Assembly: GCF_002843385.1 (NCBI RefSeq)
Contig: NZ_MVDE01000005.1
Location: 124,001-188,000, forward strand
DNA from: Labilibaculum manganireducens
GTDB lineage: Bacteria > Bacteroidota > Bacteroidia > Bacteroidales > Marinifilaceae
Direction: 5' to 3'
Length of the DNA: 64,000 bases
Numbering within the stretch: position 1 is the stretch's first letter; each line of letters begins with the position of its first letter. The notes below the pieces were generated by a model. The model was given only the letters and a program-made list of their open reading frames with translations. It did not search any database and was not told where the DNA came from. Shown piece by piece: positions 7,340 to 16,770 of the stretch. Position numbers and translations under genes: made by a program.

Positions 7340-7403
7340 GTATTTTAATTATAATGTTATCCAAAATGAACAGAATGCAATATTAATTAAAATACATGAA
7401 AAA
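7332..7403. repeat. perfect 20-bp inverted repeat spanning two divergent start codons
   Basis: The left arm TTTTTCATGTATTTTAATTA (7332-7351) and right arm TAATTAAAATACATGAAAAA (7384-7403) are exact reverse complements separated by 32 bp. Each arm contains the start codon of a divergent open frame, so both would have the same leader and first codons. It may be a shared promoter/operator region or the scar of an inverted duplication. Confidence 0.8.
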
Positions 7404-7593
7404 TAATTACAAACAACATGCTAAAACCATTAAATTCTTACACGAACAAATGATTTTTAAACACAAAAATCATATTGACACACTTGCCAAAATAGCCCGC
7501 AACAAACATAACATATTAAGAATTGAGAATTGTATAACCGAAATAATTCTGCTGTTTGAACGCTTAATGTTTCCAAAAAGAAGGAGAAAATAA
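7396..7593 (+). CDS. hypothetical small basic protein (doubtful)
   Basis: This 65-residue open frame is rich in Lys, His, Asn and Ile with a very basic end (FPKRRRK). It starts in the right arm of the inverted repeat, symmetric to the start at 7339. Its last 30 bp overlap the end of the convergent trkH gene. No domain is seen. The symmetric leader is the only point in its favour; it may be a chance frame. Confidence 0.3.
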   Translation: MKNNYKQHAKTIKFLHEQMIFKHKNHIDTLAKIARNKHNILRIENCITEIILLFERLMFPKRRRK

Positions 7594-9012
7594 TATTAGC
7601 ACTGTAAATAATTCCAATCGACCCAGCAACATTAAAAAGGATAAAAACCATTTTGCCAATGCAGGCAGGTGAAAGAAATTTTCCATTGGCCCAACCTCAC
7701 CAAATCCAGGACCAATATTACCAAGCGTTGTTGCCACAGCACTAAATGCTGAATAAATATCAGGAGTCCATAAAGACATTAATATGGAGGATATCATGAA
7801 AATGATAATATAAAAAACAAAAAATGCCAGAATGTTGGTAACTGTTTTTTGATCTACGACATGTCCGTTGTAACGAATTGGAATTACTGCATTTGGATGC
7901 ACCAAACGTTTTAGTTCGTAAAAACTGTTTTTAAAAAGCAATAAAATCCGCACTACTTTTACACCTCCTCCTGTTGATCCGGCTGACCCTCCAACAAAGA
8001 ACAATACAAAAACCAACATTCCTAAAAATGGTGTCCAAAGCAGATAATCGGCAGTTGCATAACCTGTTGTGGTTATAATTGAAACTACCGTAAACAAGCT
8101 GTCGCGAAATGCCCGCTCGAGCCCAAAATCATCTCCTACAACCAAAACAAGTGTAATAATACCAGTAAACAACAGAACTACCAATGCGTAAAAACGAAAC
8201 TCCTCATCTTTAAACATCTTTGAAGCTTTTCCCGTTACCATCGCATAAGCAAGAGTAAAGTTGGTTCCGGCCACAAACATGAAAAAGATAATAACATATT
8301 GCAGATATGGGGATGTAAAGAAACCCGCACTGGCTTGTTTGGTTGAATAACCTCCTGTTGCCATAGTTGTTAACGAGTGGTTAATTGCATCAAAAAAATT
8401 CATTCCTCCAATAAAAAGCAGAATCGTTTCAGCGAAGGTAAACAGAATGTATAATCCCCATAAATTACGAGCAGTCTCTTTAATTCTGGGAGTTAATTTA
8501 TCGGGTGCCGGACCGGGAACTTCAGCAATAAACAATTCTCGTCCTCCAATGCCTAAGGTTGGAAGTATTGCAAGAAACATCACAATGATCCCCATTCCAC
8601 CCATCCATTGAGTAAGTGACCGCCAAAAAAGAATTCCGTGAGGCAATTCTTCAATATTATTAAGTATAGAAGAACCAGTAGTTGTGAAACCAGACATTGT
8701 TTCAAAAAAAGCATCAGTAACCGATGGAATAGCTCCGCTAAAAAGATATGGCAGACATCCAAATATTGAAAAAACCACCCAAACAATGCTTACGATAATA
8801 TAGCCTTCCCGTTTCCCAAGGTCTTTTCCAACACCTTTTGAAAGCTTATAACTCATGCCGCCAACAGTAAAAGTAATCAGACCAGACTTCACGAAAGCCA
8901 TACTATCAGATTCTTGATACAACAGCGAAACCAACAGTGACAGAAACAAGAAGAGGCTTTCCCCAATCAGGAGTTTACCAAGAATATTTAGAATTATTTT
9001 GTGCTTTACCAC
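7564..9012 (-). CDS. trkH: TrkH-family potassium uptake membrane subunit, second paralogue
   Basis: This 482-residue K+ channel-like transporter works with cytoplasmic TrkA rings. It has the four M1-P-M2 repeats of the family, whose selectivity-filter loops are visible in order: GFTTTGSSIL (near 110), TMATGGYSTK, IITTTGYATADY and TTLGNIGPGFG near the C-terminus. A GSAGSTGGGVKVVR segment is the usual intramembrane loop of M2 in repeat three. It follows the other trkH (gap 57 bp) on the same strand. Its filter loops differ from the paralogue (TTTGS vs TTTGA, ATGGY vs ASGGF), so the two may differ in affinity or ion preference. Confidence 0.9.
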   Translation of the reverse strand: MVKHKIILNILGKLLIGESLFLFLSLLVSLLYQESDSMAFVKSGLITFTVGGMSYKLSKGVGKDLGKREGYIIVSIVWVVFSIFGCLPYLFSGAIPSVTDAFFETMSGFTTTGSSILNNIEELPHGILFWRSLTQWMGGMGIIVMFLAILPTLGIGGRELFIAEVPGPAPDKLTPRIKETARNLWGLYILFTFAETILLFIGGMNFFDAINHSLTTMATGGYSTKQASAGFFTSPYLQYVIIFFMFVAGTNFTLAYAMVTGKASKMFKDEEFRFYALVVLLFTGIITLVLVVGDDFGLERAFRDSLFTVVSIITTTGYATADYLLWTPFLGMLVFVLFFVGGSAGSTGGGVKVVRILLLFKNSFYELKRLVHPNAVIPIRYNGHVVDQKTVTNILAFFVFYIIIFMISSILMSLWTPDIYSAFSAVATTLGNIGPGFGEVGPMENFFHLPALAKWFLSFLMLLGRLELFTVLILFSPSFWKH

Positions 9013-9069
9013 TTTGATTACCTTAATATTTAACCAAAGATATAATTCTAAGGTTTTTTTTAATAATAT

Positions 9070-10518
9070 CTATTGATTCTTCCAAAAAGAAGGAATAAAA
9101 ATAATTAAAAAGGTGAACAACTCTAATCTACCTAATATCATTAAAAATGAAAGTATCCATTTACCGGCTTCCGGCACTGAAGCAAAATTATTCATGGGTC
9201 CAACAACTCCCAATCCAGGACCAATTCCCCCCATAGTTGTTGCGACTGCCCCCATAGCCGAAATTAGATCCAAACCAATTAGTGTCATTGCAAAACAACC
9301 AATAAAAAAAACCATAATGTACAAAATAACAAAAGCCAGAATTTTAGAAATCACATCCTGTCCTACCATCTCTTTATTATAACGAACCGGTAATACTGCC
9401 GAAGGATGAATCATTCGCTTAAATTCCAGTATACTGTTTTTGAAGAGAAGTAAATGACGAAGAATTTTAACTCCTCCCGATGTAGAACCAACACAAGCGC
9501 CCGTAAACATCAAGCCAAAAATAAGAAACACCAAATACGGATGCCATTGTGTGTAATCAGCACTTACAAAACCGGTACTTGTAATTATAGAAGTAACTTG
9601 AAATAAAGCATCACGAAATGATTTCTCGAAAGGCCCGTGATCCAAATAGACCAAGGTCAAGGTAATTATACTTGTCACCAATATAATTAAACCGGCATAT
9701 ACTCTAAATTCCTCATTTTTCCAGACCTTTTTCAACCTTCCTTTTATTGCAAAGTAATGAAGAGTAAAATTTACTCCGGCTAAAAACATAAAAACAATAA
9801 TCACATACTGGATGAAAGGAGAGTAATTAGCAATACTCGAATTTTTAGTAGAAAACCCACCTGAAGCTAATGTTCCGAATGAATGACAAACAGCATCAAA
9901 CAAATCCATTTTTCCAAATACTAAAAATAAGGTTTCGACTGCAACCAAAAGCATGTATATACCCCAAAGACGTTGCGCTGTTTCTTTAATACGCGGGTGT
10001 AATTTATCAGTAGTAATACCTGCTGCCTCGGCATTAAACATAGCCATTCCTCCAATTCCAAAAACGGGTAAAACAGCAACAGTCAACACCAAAATCCCCA
10101 TTCCTCCCAATAAATGAGTTAAAGACCTCCAAAATAAGATGCCATGAGGTAAGGCTTCTATATCATTCACAATTGAAGCTCCGGTAGTAGTAAAACCTGA
10201 TATGGTTTCAAAAAACGCATCGGTGAAATTTGGAATATAGCCACCCAAAAGAAAAGGAAATGCACCAAAAACAGAGAATACTACCCAAACCAAGCTTACA
10301 ACCAAAAATGCTTCCCGTTTGCCAATCTCTCTGCTGCCCCCTCGGGTATACAGATATACAATTCCCCCAAATATAAAGCAAATACCTGCAGATTGTACAA
10401 AGTATATAAAATCACCCTCTCCATATAAAAGGGCTACTGCGGAACTAATAATCAGGAAAAAGCTTTCCACGATCATTAAAACCGACATCACATAAAAAAC
10501 AAATTTCCAGTTGAGCAT
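9070..10518 (-). CDS. trkH: TrkH-family potassium uptake membrane subunit, first paralogue
   Basis: This is also 482 residues, with ten or so membrane helices and four filter loops: GFTTTGASIV (residues 109-117), TLASGGFSTK, SIITSTGFVSADY and TTMGGIGPGLG. The third M2 loop is VGSTSGGVKILR. Sequence similarity to the next gene along the whole length shows a tandem duplication that has since diverged considerably. It lies directly downstream of trkA, but a hairpin between them (10586-10622) suggests transcription is partly separated. One TrkA may serve both channels. Confidence 0.9.
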   Translation of the reverse strand: MLNWKFVFYVMSVLMIVESFFLIISSAVALLYGEGDFIYFVQSAGICFIFGGIVYLYTRGGSREIGKREAFLVVSLVWVVFSVFGAFPFLLGGYIPNFTDAFFETISGFTTTGASIVNDIEALPHGILFWRSLTHLLGGMGILVLTVAVLPVFGIGGMAMFNAEAAGITTDKLHPRIKETAQRLWGIYMLLVAVETLFLVFGKMDLFDAVCHSFGTLASGGFSTKNSSIANYSPFIQYVIIVFMFLAGVNFTLHYFAIKGRLKKVWKNEEFRVYAGLIILVTSIITLTLVYLDHGPFEKSFRDALFQVTSIITSTGFVSADYTQWHPYLVFLIFGLMFTGACVGSTSGGVKILRHLLLFKNSILEFKRMIHPSAVLPVRYNKEMVGQDVISKILAFVILYIMVFFIGCFAMTLIGLDLISAMGAVATTMGGIGPGLGVVGPMNNFASVPEAGKWILSFLMILGRLELFTFLIIFIPSFWKNQ

Positions 10519-10585
10519 TTCGAACCAGCTTATTTTACGATTTCCAAAAAGGAAAAATATTGTTTAAAATTCGTTCTGTAAAAAG

Positions 10586-10622
10586 ATAAAAAAGAGCCTG
10601 CATTTACTTAATTCGGCTCTTA
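10586..10622 (-). terminator. terminator after trkA
   Basis: Read on the minus strand, AAGAGCC and GGCTCTT pair around a loop of 16 nt and are followed by a T-rich run. It sits 8 bp after the trkA stop and so falls between trkA and trkH. Confidence 0.65.
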
Positions 10623-10628
10623 GTACTA

Positions 10629-11969
10629 TTATTTGAAGAACTTCTCAACTTTTTTAATTGCAGACGGAAGAGTAAACACAACAACCTTATCATTCGCCTG
10701 AATTTGAGTTTCGCCTGTTGCAATAATACCTTCATCTTCCCTTATAATTCCACCAATATTGGCATCTTCCGGAAAATCCATATCCTTTAATATGCCTCTG
10801 GTAATTCTGGAATCGGGCTTAGCCACCAATTCAATAACCTCTGCCTCCGAAACAGTCAGCCATTTACAATGTTGAACATCAGCATCCATTGTAAATCGAT
10901 AGATATAACTGGCAGCCAATAATTTTTTATTAATCATGGTACCAACACCAATATTATCAGCCAAATCGATATAATCAATATTTTCTACCTCCGCAATGGT
11001 TCTCTTCACCCCCATTTTTTTAGCCAACAAACAAGCTAAAATATTCGTTTCCGAATTTCCTGTAACAGCAACGAAGGCATCCATTTTGTGAATCCCCTCT
11101 TCTTTCAGTAATTCTTTATCACGGCCGTCTCCGTTAATAACCAAGGTATCCTGAAGTAAATCAGCAAGTTTTAAGCTTTTATCTTTATCAATTTCTATCA
11201 ATTTAAGATTCATCTTCTTGCCCAGCTCCATTGCTGTTTTTTGACCAATACGACTTCCTCCCAAAATCATCGCATTTTTAATTTCATATTTCTCTTTTCC
11301 GGCAAGACTCATCACCCGTTCCATTGCATCGGGTTTGCTTACCACAAAAACTAAATCGCCACGGGAAAATCGATTGTGCCCTCTTGGGATGATCGTTGCA
11401 TCTTCACGTTTTATGGCAACAGCTCTAAAATCCAAATCAGCAGTCATTTCAGCAACTTCAGCCATGGTTTTATCCATAAATACCGACTTGCTGCTTATTT
11501 TTATTCCATACAAAAGAAGTTTACCTCCTGAGAACTCATACAATTGTCGTGTTCCCGATCTGGATAAATAACTAATTACCTCTTTTGAGGCCAACCGCTC
11601 CGGATAAATCAATTCATCAATTCCCAAACTTTTAAGGTATTCTTTATTTTCAGGAATCAAATATTCTTGATTATCAATACGGGCAATTGTTCGAATGGCA
11701 CCCAACTTTTTAGCCAGAATAGATGACGTTATATTGGTCTCCTCTGATTGAGTTACTGCAATAAAAAGATCTGCTTTTTTGACCCGAGCTTCTTTAAGAT
11801 CATTTAGTGATGAACTTGACCCTACAATGGTTAATAAATCCAAATGGGAATCAATCTCCTTTAATTTCTCTTCATCACTATCCAATAAGATAATATCATG
11901 ATCTTCATTACTCAGCATTTTCGCCAAGTGTATTCCTACTGCCCCTGCGCCGGCAATTACAATCTTCAT
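10629..11969 (-). CDS. trkA: TrkA, NAD-binding regulatory subunit of Trk potassium uptake
   Basis: This 446-residue cytoplasmic protein gates TrkH. It holds two RCK units in tandem. Each has a Rossmann nucleotide motif (KIVIAGAGAVGIHLAKML at the N-terminus; NAMILGGSRIGQKTA near residue 235), the acidic end of strand two (LLDSDEEK; LIEIDKDKS), and a TrkA-C domain (near 140-215 and 370-446). The double RCK arrangement is normal for TrkA. It is the first gene of the trkA-trkH-trkH series. The start gives a textbook N-terminus. Confidence 0.93.
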   Translation of the reverse strand: MKIVIAGAGAVGIHLAKMLSNEDHDIILLDSDEEKLKEIDSHLDLLTIVGSSSSLNDLKEARVKKADLFIAVTQSEETNITSSILAKKLGAIRTIARIDNQEYLIPENKEYLKSLGIDELIYPERLASKEVISYLSRSGTRQLYEFSGGKLLLYGIKISSKSVFMDKTMAEVAEMTADLDFRAVAIKREDATIIPRGHNRFSRGDLVFVVSKPDAMERVMSLAGKEKYEIKNAMILGGSRIGQKTAMELGKKMNLKLIEIDKDKSLKLADLLQDTLVINGDGRDKELLKEEGIHKMDAFVAVTGNSETNILACLLAKKMGVKRTIAEVENIDYIDLADNIGVGTMINKKLLAASYIYRFTMDADVQHCKWLTVSEAEVIELVAKPDSRITRGILKDMDFPEDANIGGIIREDEGIIATGETQIQANDKVVVFTLPSAIKKVEKFFK

Positions 11970-12138
11970 AACTTTGTTCCGTTAAATAAATGGAATTCGA
12001 AGCGGCAAATTAACACATAATCAAGCAAAATCTAAAGCTATTTGTTAAAAATTATTAATTAGCCAAGCTCTCTAAATTACCAAAAGACTTTATGAAATCA
12101 AAGAGAGAATCCGAAAGCTTTTCTTTCAATGATGAAAG

Positions 12139-14214
12139 TTAATTCACAGTTGACAAAACACAAAAATAAGCTCCATTATTCTGTACATCAAAAAGATTCG
12201 TTTCACCCTCATTTTCCTTTGAAAGATATTTTTTCCGGTCGCCGCTATAAATTGAAGCATCAAGTATCATTTTACAATTTGGAAATTCTTTTGTTATCAT
12301 TTTTTTAGATTGCAAACCTCCCAAACGCAAAATAATATAGTCTGGCTGAATTAATTTTAATATTTTCTCCAAATCATCATCCCTTTTTCCGATTATAGCA
12401 ACAACATCTTTACCCATCAACTTAATATCGATAGCTCTTAATGTATCAAAGCTTATTTTATTAATATTTTCCTTCAGAACAAAAGGTTGAATTATTCTAT
12501 CACTTATTTCTGATGACATTTTCCCATCAACCAAGAACAATCCTTTGCTTCCCTCAACAAAACCAATAACACTATGCCCTTTGGAATTAAAAACCAGCAT
12601 TTCCTTTTTAGGAACCTGAAAAATTCGAATTGTAATTGGTAATTGAATGCCAATTAAAATTACTACAAATGCATAAACAGCTTTTTTTCGTTTAAAGGAA
12701 AGAAGCGCAATCAATGAAAAAAGAAGAAAATAAATAAACAGCAATTGATATTGACTTAAGGACAATTCTCTAATAACCGAACCTGGCAAAGCCTGAATTT
12801 TTACAATCAGAAAATTCATTCCTTCAACAAGATTTCGCAGTATCCACCCTAAACCTTCGGAAAGAATTCCAATTGGCGACAGAATAAGCAATAATGCAGA
12901 GAGATAAATAAGTATCCCTGCCATAGTTATTACGACATATCCGGAAAGTAAAAAGTAAGATGGAAACTGATGGAAGTAATAAATAGCCAAGGGAAATGTT
13001 CCTATTTGTGCAGCCAACGAAACCGTTGTAAGCTGCCATAACTTTTTCAAAATTGGATTTCCTATATAAAGAAGTTTATCGAACTGAGGTTGAAAAAACA
13101 CAATACTTGCAACTGCCAGATAGGAGAACTGAAAACCCACTGTAAACAGTAAAAAAGGATCAATTAATAACAGAAAAAATGCCGATATAGCTAAGGAATT
13201 ATAAATACTTCCGTCTCTTTTAAGCGCTTTTCCAATCACAATAAAACTAAACATGGTTGCTGATCTCATTACGGATGGGGACATTCCAGTCAAAAGTGCA
13301 TAAGCCCAAAGCGTTAGTAAAAGAAGAATACCCTGCAAATGACGTCCGTATTTGAAACGAGCTAAAAATCGAATCAAATAATTCATGATCATATAAATAA
13401 TCCCAACATGTAAGCCGGAAACCGCCAGAACATGCATGGCACCGGCATCAGCCCAAGTTCTTTTTATTTCCGGATCCATTCCGGTTTTGTATCCCAGCGT
13501 TAAGGCTGCCAGGATGTCAAAACTTTCATTTTGTATTCCATTTTTTCGGTAAATCGATAATAAATGATCCCTCCACTTTGAAGCCATCACTTTAATTGAA
13601 AAATCAGAAGCATTTCCTATCTGTTTCCATGATAAAGAGTCGGCGTAGGCAGAATACAAGATGTGTTGAGTTTTTAGATAAGACGCATAATCAAATTCAT
13701 GCGGATTACCAGCGTTTTTTACTCTTTGAAATTCAGTTTTCAGTACAAGCAGATCTCCTATTCCAAGTTCTCTGGCTTCCGTGTTCTTTTGAAGGTAAAT
13801 CATTGTTTTACCTGACACATTTTGCCACTTATCTGAAACTTTAATACTCTGAACATCCAATACAAAAGCAAAGCTCCTGCCCTTCTCTGCAGGTGTATCC
13901 AGCACCCTACCCTTTAAAATAATTTTAGATTTTGAAATGGGAAGATACATTTGGGACTGAATGTCATTGTAACGGATATTTCCAAAACCAAAACACAGAA
14001 TAAATATAAAAAGACCAAATAAACTGCGTAATGAATATGATTTACGGAGTTTCTCACTTACTGCAAAAAGAAGAACTCCCAAAAGACCAAACAGAACAAG
14101 AATCCAAATTAAAATTTGAGGGATACCAACAATATCAGACAAAACAATTCCACACACCAATGGAAGTAAAAGCCGAAGAAAAGGATTTTTACGGAGCAAC
14201 TCTCTAAAAGTCAT
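12139..14214 (-). CDS. comEC: ComEC/Rec2-family DNA uptake channel, without a complete metallo-beta-lactamase domain
   Basis: This 691-residue membrane protein corresponds to the channel that brings single-stranded DNA across the inner membrane during natural transformation. An N-terminal DUF4131-like part (two or three helices, then an OB-like region) is followed by the Competence domain with its signature AGAMHVLAVSGLHVGII near residue 265 and many helices up to about 520. The C-terminal 170 residues resemble a shrunken beta-lactamase region: NSKGHSVIGF is present but no HxHxDH motif is visible. This short C-terminus is common in Bacteroidota ComEC. It sits alone between trkA and a DUF6588 gene. 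Confidence 0.88.
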   Translation of the reverse strand: MTFRELLRKNPFLRLLLPLVCGIVLSDIVGIPQILIWILVLFGLLGVLLFAVSEKLRKSYSLRSLFGLFIFILCFGFGNIRYNDIQSQMYLPISKSKIILKGRVLDTPAEKGRSFAFVLDVQSIKVSDKWQNVSGKTMIYLQKNTEARELGIGDLLVLKTEFQRVKNAGNPHEFDYASYLKTQHILYSAYADSLSWKQIGNASDFSIKVMASKWRDHLLSIYRKNGIQNESFDILAALTLGYKTGMDPEIKRTWADAGAMHVLAVSGLHVGIIYMIMNYLIRFLARFKYGRHLQGILLLLTLWAYALLTGMSPSVMRSATMFSFIVIGKALKRDGSIYNSLAISAFFLLLIDPFLLFTVGFQFSYLAVASIVFFQPQFDKLLYIGNPILKKLWQLTTVSLAAQIGTFPLAIYYFHQFPSYFLLSGYVVITMAGILIYLSALLLILSPIGILSEGLGWILRNLVEGMNFLIVKIQALPGSVIRELSLSQYQLLFIYFLLFSLIALLSFKRKKAVYAFVVILIGIQLPITIRIFQVPKKEMLVFNSKGHSVIGFVEGSKGLFLVDGKMSSEISDRIIQPFVLKENINKISFDTLRAIDIKLMGKDVVAIIGKRDDDLEKILKLIQPDYIILRLGGLQSKKMITKEFPNCKMILDASIYSGDRKKYLSKENEGETNLFDVQNNGAYFCVLSTVN

Positions 14215-14258
14215 TAATAATTCAATTTATGATTAATTGAATTTAGCACTAATCTTCT

Positions 14259-14299
14259 TAAAAAACAAATGCCCCTGTTCACTTCACAGGAACAAGGGC
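14259..14299 (-). terminator. terminator after the DUF6588 gene
   Basis: On the minus strand GCCCTTGTTC pairs with GAACAGGGGC (one mismatch), followed by TTTGTTTTTT. It is about 45 bp after the stop of the gene ending at 14343. Confidence 0.75.
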
Positions 14300-14342
14300 T
14301 TATTTATCTAATAAACAGAAAGCTGCAATACATTCAAAAAAA

Positions 14343-15374
14343 TTATCTGAAACTGAATGCAATTCCTGCAGTAATCGTATTGTATTCTTGAAGAGTATAA
14401 TCCCCGAATATTTTAAAGAAACCCAGATTTAATCGAGTCCCAATAGTTGCTCTTACACCGCTTGCCTTAAAATCAACAGAAACCGGATCGACTAAAGTAC
14501 CGGCATCGCCACTAATGTTTGTATTCGCATCAGTATATTCTAATTTATATGTTCCCTTAACGTCTACATCCATTTTTGCTGTATTGTAACCAACTGCACC
14601 ATAAAACTCAATCAATTTTAAATTCACCGAAGCAATTGCCTGAATTGTATAGGCATTGGTTGTAAATTCCATCAACTGACCATTTCCTTCAAAACCTGAA
14701 TCTCCTTGAATATCATATTCCGCTGTCAGCTTGGTATAAGCGATCAATGCGGAAACATCCACCGGAGTTTTATCAATTTTCAAGATTTTCGTTAAGCTTT
14801 TCTGAATTCCAATACCAAACATTCCAACTTCTAAGTCAGATGATCCGACTTTAGGAAGGTATCTCAATTTTAAATCGGCATCAATTCCAGGAATTCCAAT
14901 ACCTACCTGCAATGTTGCTGTTGGAACTGCATTCATGGGTAAATCACTGCCAATACCATCGGGAACACTAAATTCAGCAACATCAAAACTTCCACCACCA
15001 GATTCAATTCTGGCAAGCAAAGTTTCATTATTATTTCCTCCCATTAAAGTTTGGATTTGAGCAGAATTCCCCCCACTTTTTAGACTAATATTATTGTAAT
15101 CACTTGCAACAAATTGAAACACTTCGTCTTTTCCTGGAACCTTTGCCAAATTGGCAACAAAAGTGATATCAAAGCCTAATTTCTTGTGAGTTCGACCAGT
15201 TGAATACCAACCATTATTTAATCCGTACATAAAACCTTTAGCAACCGGATTCACATAATTTTCAGTCAATTTAGATGCGTCTTCTGTTCCTGCCAATAAG
15301 AATTGTTCAATATCCTGGGATTTACCTAAAAATGGAACAAGAAAAATAAGTAGTAGTAATAATTTTTTCATCAT
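14343..15374 (-). CDS. DUF6588 family exported protein, probable outer-membrane beta-barrel
   Basis: This 343-residue protein has a Sec signal peptide (MMKKLLLLLIFLVPFLGKSQ, cleavage after about residue 19). A helix (DIEQFLLAGTEDASKLTENY) comes next, followed by many alternating beta strands that finish with an aromatic residue and Phe-Arg at the C-terminus (AGIAFSFR), as in outer-membrane barrels. The opening FLLAGTEDASKLTENYVNP resembles the Bacteroidota family DUF6588. Function is unknown. It is monocistronic, with its own terminator. Confidence 0.75.
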   Translation of the reverse strand: MMKKLLLLLIFLVPFLGKSQDIEQFLLAGTEDASKLTENYVNPVAKGFMYGLNNGWYSTGRTHKKLGFDITFVANLAKVPGKDEVFQFVASDYNNISLKSGGNSAQIQTLMGGNNNETLLARIESGGGSFDVAEFSVPDGIGSDLPMNAVPTATLQVGIGIPGIDADLKLRYLPKVGSSDLEVGMFGIGIQKSLTKILKIDKTPVDVSALIAYTKLTAEYDIQGDSGFEGNGQLMEFTTNAYTIQAIASVNLKLIEFYGAVGYNTAKMDVDVKGTYKLEYTDANTNISGDAGTLVDPVSVDFKASGVRATIGTRLNLGFFKIFGDYTLQEYNTITAGIAFSFR

Positions 15375-15514
15375 CAGAGATTTAAGTTAGTTTATCTGTC
15401 AACATCTGCTAATACGGAGGTTTCTAGTATTTGTTTAAATAAATTATAGATATTCTGCAGCACAACACCTATTTTCAGGATTTCCCTAAAAATATAAACA
15501 AACCGTTTCCAAAT

Positions 15515-15545
15515 AAAAAAACCCTACCGAAATGGTAAGGTTTTG
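15515..15545 (-). terminator. terminator after def
   Basis: On the minus strand AAAACCTTACC pairs with GGTAGGGTTTT around a 6-nt loop, followed by further T residues. It lies 4 bp past the deformylase stop. Confidence 0.85.
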
Positions 15546-15548
15546 AAA

Positions 15549-16103
15549 TTATTTTGCGAGTGTAAATCGATATTTAGCTTTAAAAATTCCTTTCGATATA
15601 CCTGTTAACTTTCCTTTTAAGAGCCTCTTTTTTAAAGGTGCACAATGATCAGTAAACATGATGCCGTCCAAGTGATCGTATTCATGTTGAATAACCCGGG
15701 CTGCATATCCCGAATACTCCTCTTCATGAAATTCCCAATTCTCATCGTAATACTCAATTTTAATGGTTTCGGGACGTACAACATCTTCGTTTATGCCAGG
15801 AATACTCAAACATCCTTCAGACATTGACCATTCCTCTCCAGTACGTTCAGTAATTTTCGCATTAATGAACATTTTCTTAAATCCTTCCAATTCAGGTTCA
15901 TCTTCGGCAAAAGAAGAACAGTCGAGCACAAACATTCTTATTGACCGTCCTACTTGCGGAGCTGCTAATCCAACTCCATCGGCAAAATACATGGTTTGCC
16001 ACATGTCATCCATAAATTTCTGTAATTCAGGATAATCCTTATCAATATCTTTAGCGACCTTCCTTAAAACAGGATGACCGTAAATGGTAATCGGTAAAAT
16101 CAT
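15549..16103 (-). CDS. def: peptide deformylase
   Basis: This enzyme removes the formyl group from the N-terminal methionine of nascent proteins using a bound Fe2+ or Zn2+. All three family motifs are present: GVGLAAPQVG (residues 43-52), EGCLSIP with metal ligand Cys98, and QHEYDH with ligands His140 and His144 and catalytic Glu141. At 184 residues it has the usual size. It follows ruvX with a 37-bp gap and is probably co-transcribed; this ruvX-def order is frequent in Bacteroidota. Confidence 0.96.
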   Translation of the reverse strand: MILPITIYGHPVLRKVAKDIDKDYPELQKFMDDMWQTMYFADGVGLAAPQVGRSIRMFVLDCSSFAEDEPELEGFKKMFINAKITERTGEEWSMSEGCLSIPGINEDVVRPETIKIEYYDENWEFHEEEYSGYAARVIQHEYDHLDGIMFTDHCAPLKKRLLKGKLTGISKGIFKAKYRFTLAK

Positions 16104-16140
16104 TCTTTTCTCTCTCTAATTATCTAAATCCAAATAAATC

Positions 16141-16563
16141 CTAAAACAGATTCCTTTTGGTTTCCATATACGACTGCAATATAATAGCAGCACTCACTTT
16201 ATCAATCATTGCTTTATCTCTTCTTGCCTTTTTTCCTAAGCCACCATCAATCATGGTTTGAAAAGCAATTTTAGAGGTAAACCGTTCATCTACCAATTCG
16301 ATTGGCATTTCGGGAAACTTCTTTTTTAATTGCCCCAAAAAAGGCTTTAGATATTTTACAGATTCACTATCCTCATTATTCATTTGTTTTGGATAGCCCA
16401 CAACAATACATTCAACCTCTTCTGTCTGAAAATATTTCTCCAAATAAGTCAATACATCTTTTGCTGCAACAGTATCCAAACCATTTGCAATAATCTGAAA
16501 TGGGTCTGTAACAGCCAGCCCAACCCGTTTTCTTCCGTAATCAATCGCTACAATTCGTGCCAA
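16141..16563 (-). CDS. ruvX: RuvX/YqgF, pre-16S rRNA nuclease / Holliday junction resolvase-like
   Basis: This 140-residue RNase H-fold protein is implicated in maturation of the 16S rRNA 5' end. The N-terminal IVAIDYGRKRVGLAVTD holds the catalytic Asp7. Further conserved acids are in ELVDERFTS (near 90) and in the C-terminal DKVSAAIILQSYM. Length is normal. It lies directly upstream of def. Confidence 0.92.
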   Translation of the reverse strand: MARIVAIDYGRKRVGLAVTDPFQIIANGLDTVAAKDVLTYLEKYFQTEEVECIVVGYPKQMNNEDSESVKYLKPFLGQLKKKFPEMPIELVDERFTSKIAFQTMIDGGLGKKARRDKAMIDKVSAAIILQSYMETKRNLF

Positions 16564-16691
16564 ATTTCTTATTTAAACTAATTTTGAATTGCAAAGATAT
16601 AAGAAACTGATTAAATTTTATCTATTTCTACAAAAATGAGGAGATAAGAAGCTTATATAGAGAAAAATTTTACCATACATAGCACTAAATA

Positions 16692-16720
16692 AAAAAAATC
16701 AGGACTCATCCTGATTTTAT
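16692..16720 (-). terminator. terminator after the gene ending at 16771
   Basis: AAAATCAGGA (16695-16704) and TCCTGATTTT (16709-16718) form a perfect 10-bp stem with a 4-nt loop. On the minus strand it is followed by eight T residues. Confidence 0.85.
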
Positions 16721-16770
16721 TTTTGAAAGTAAATATGATCTCCGAAACAATTCTAACCCAGAGGACTTTT

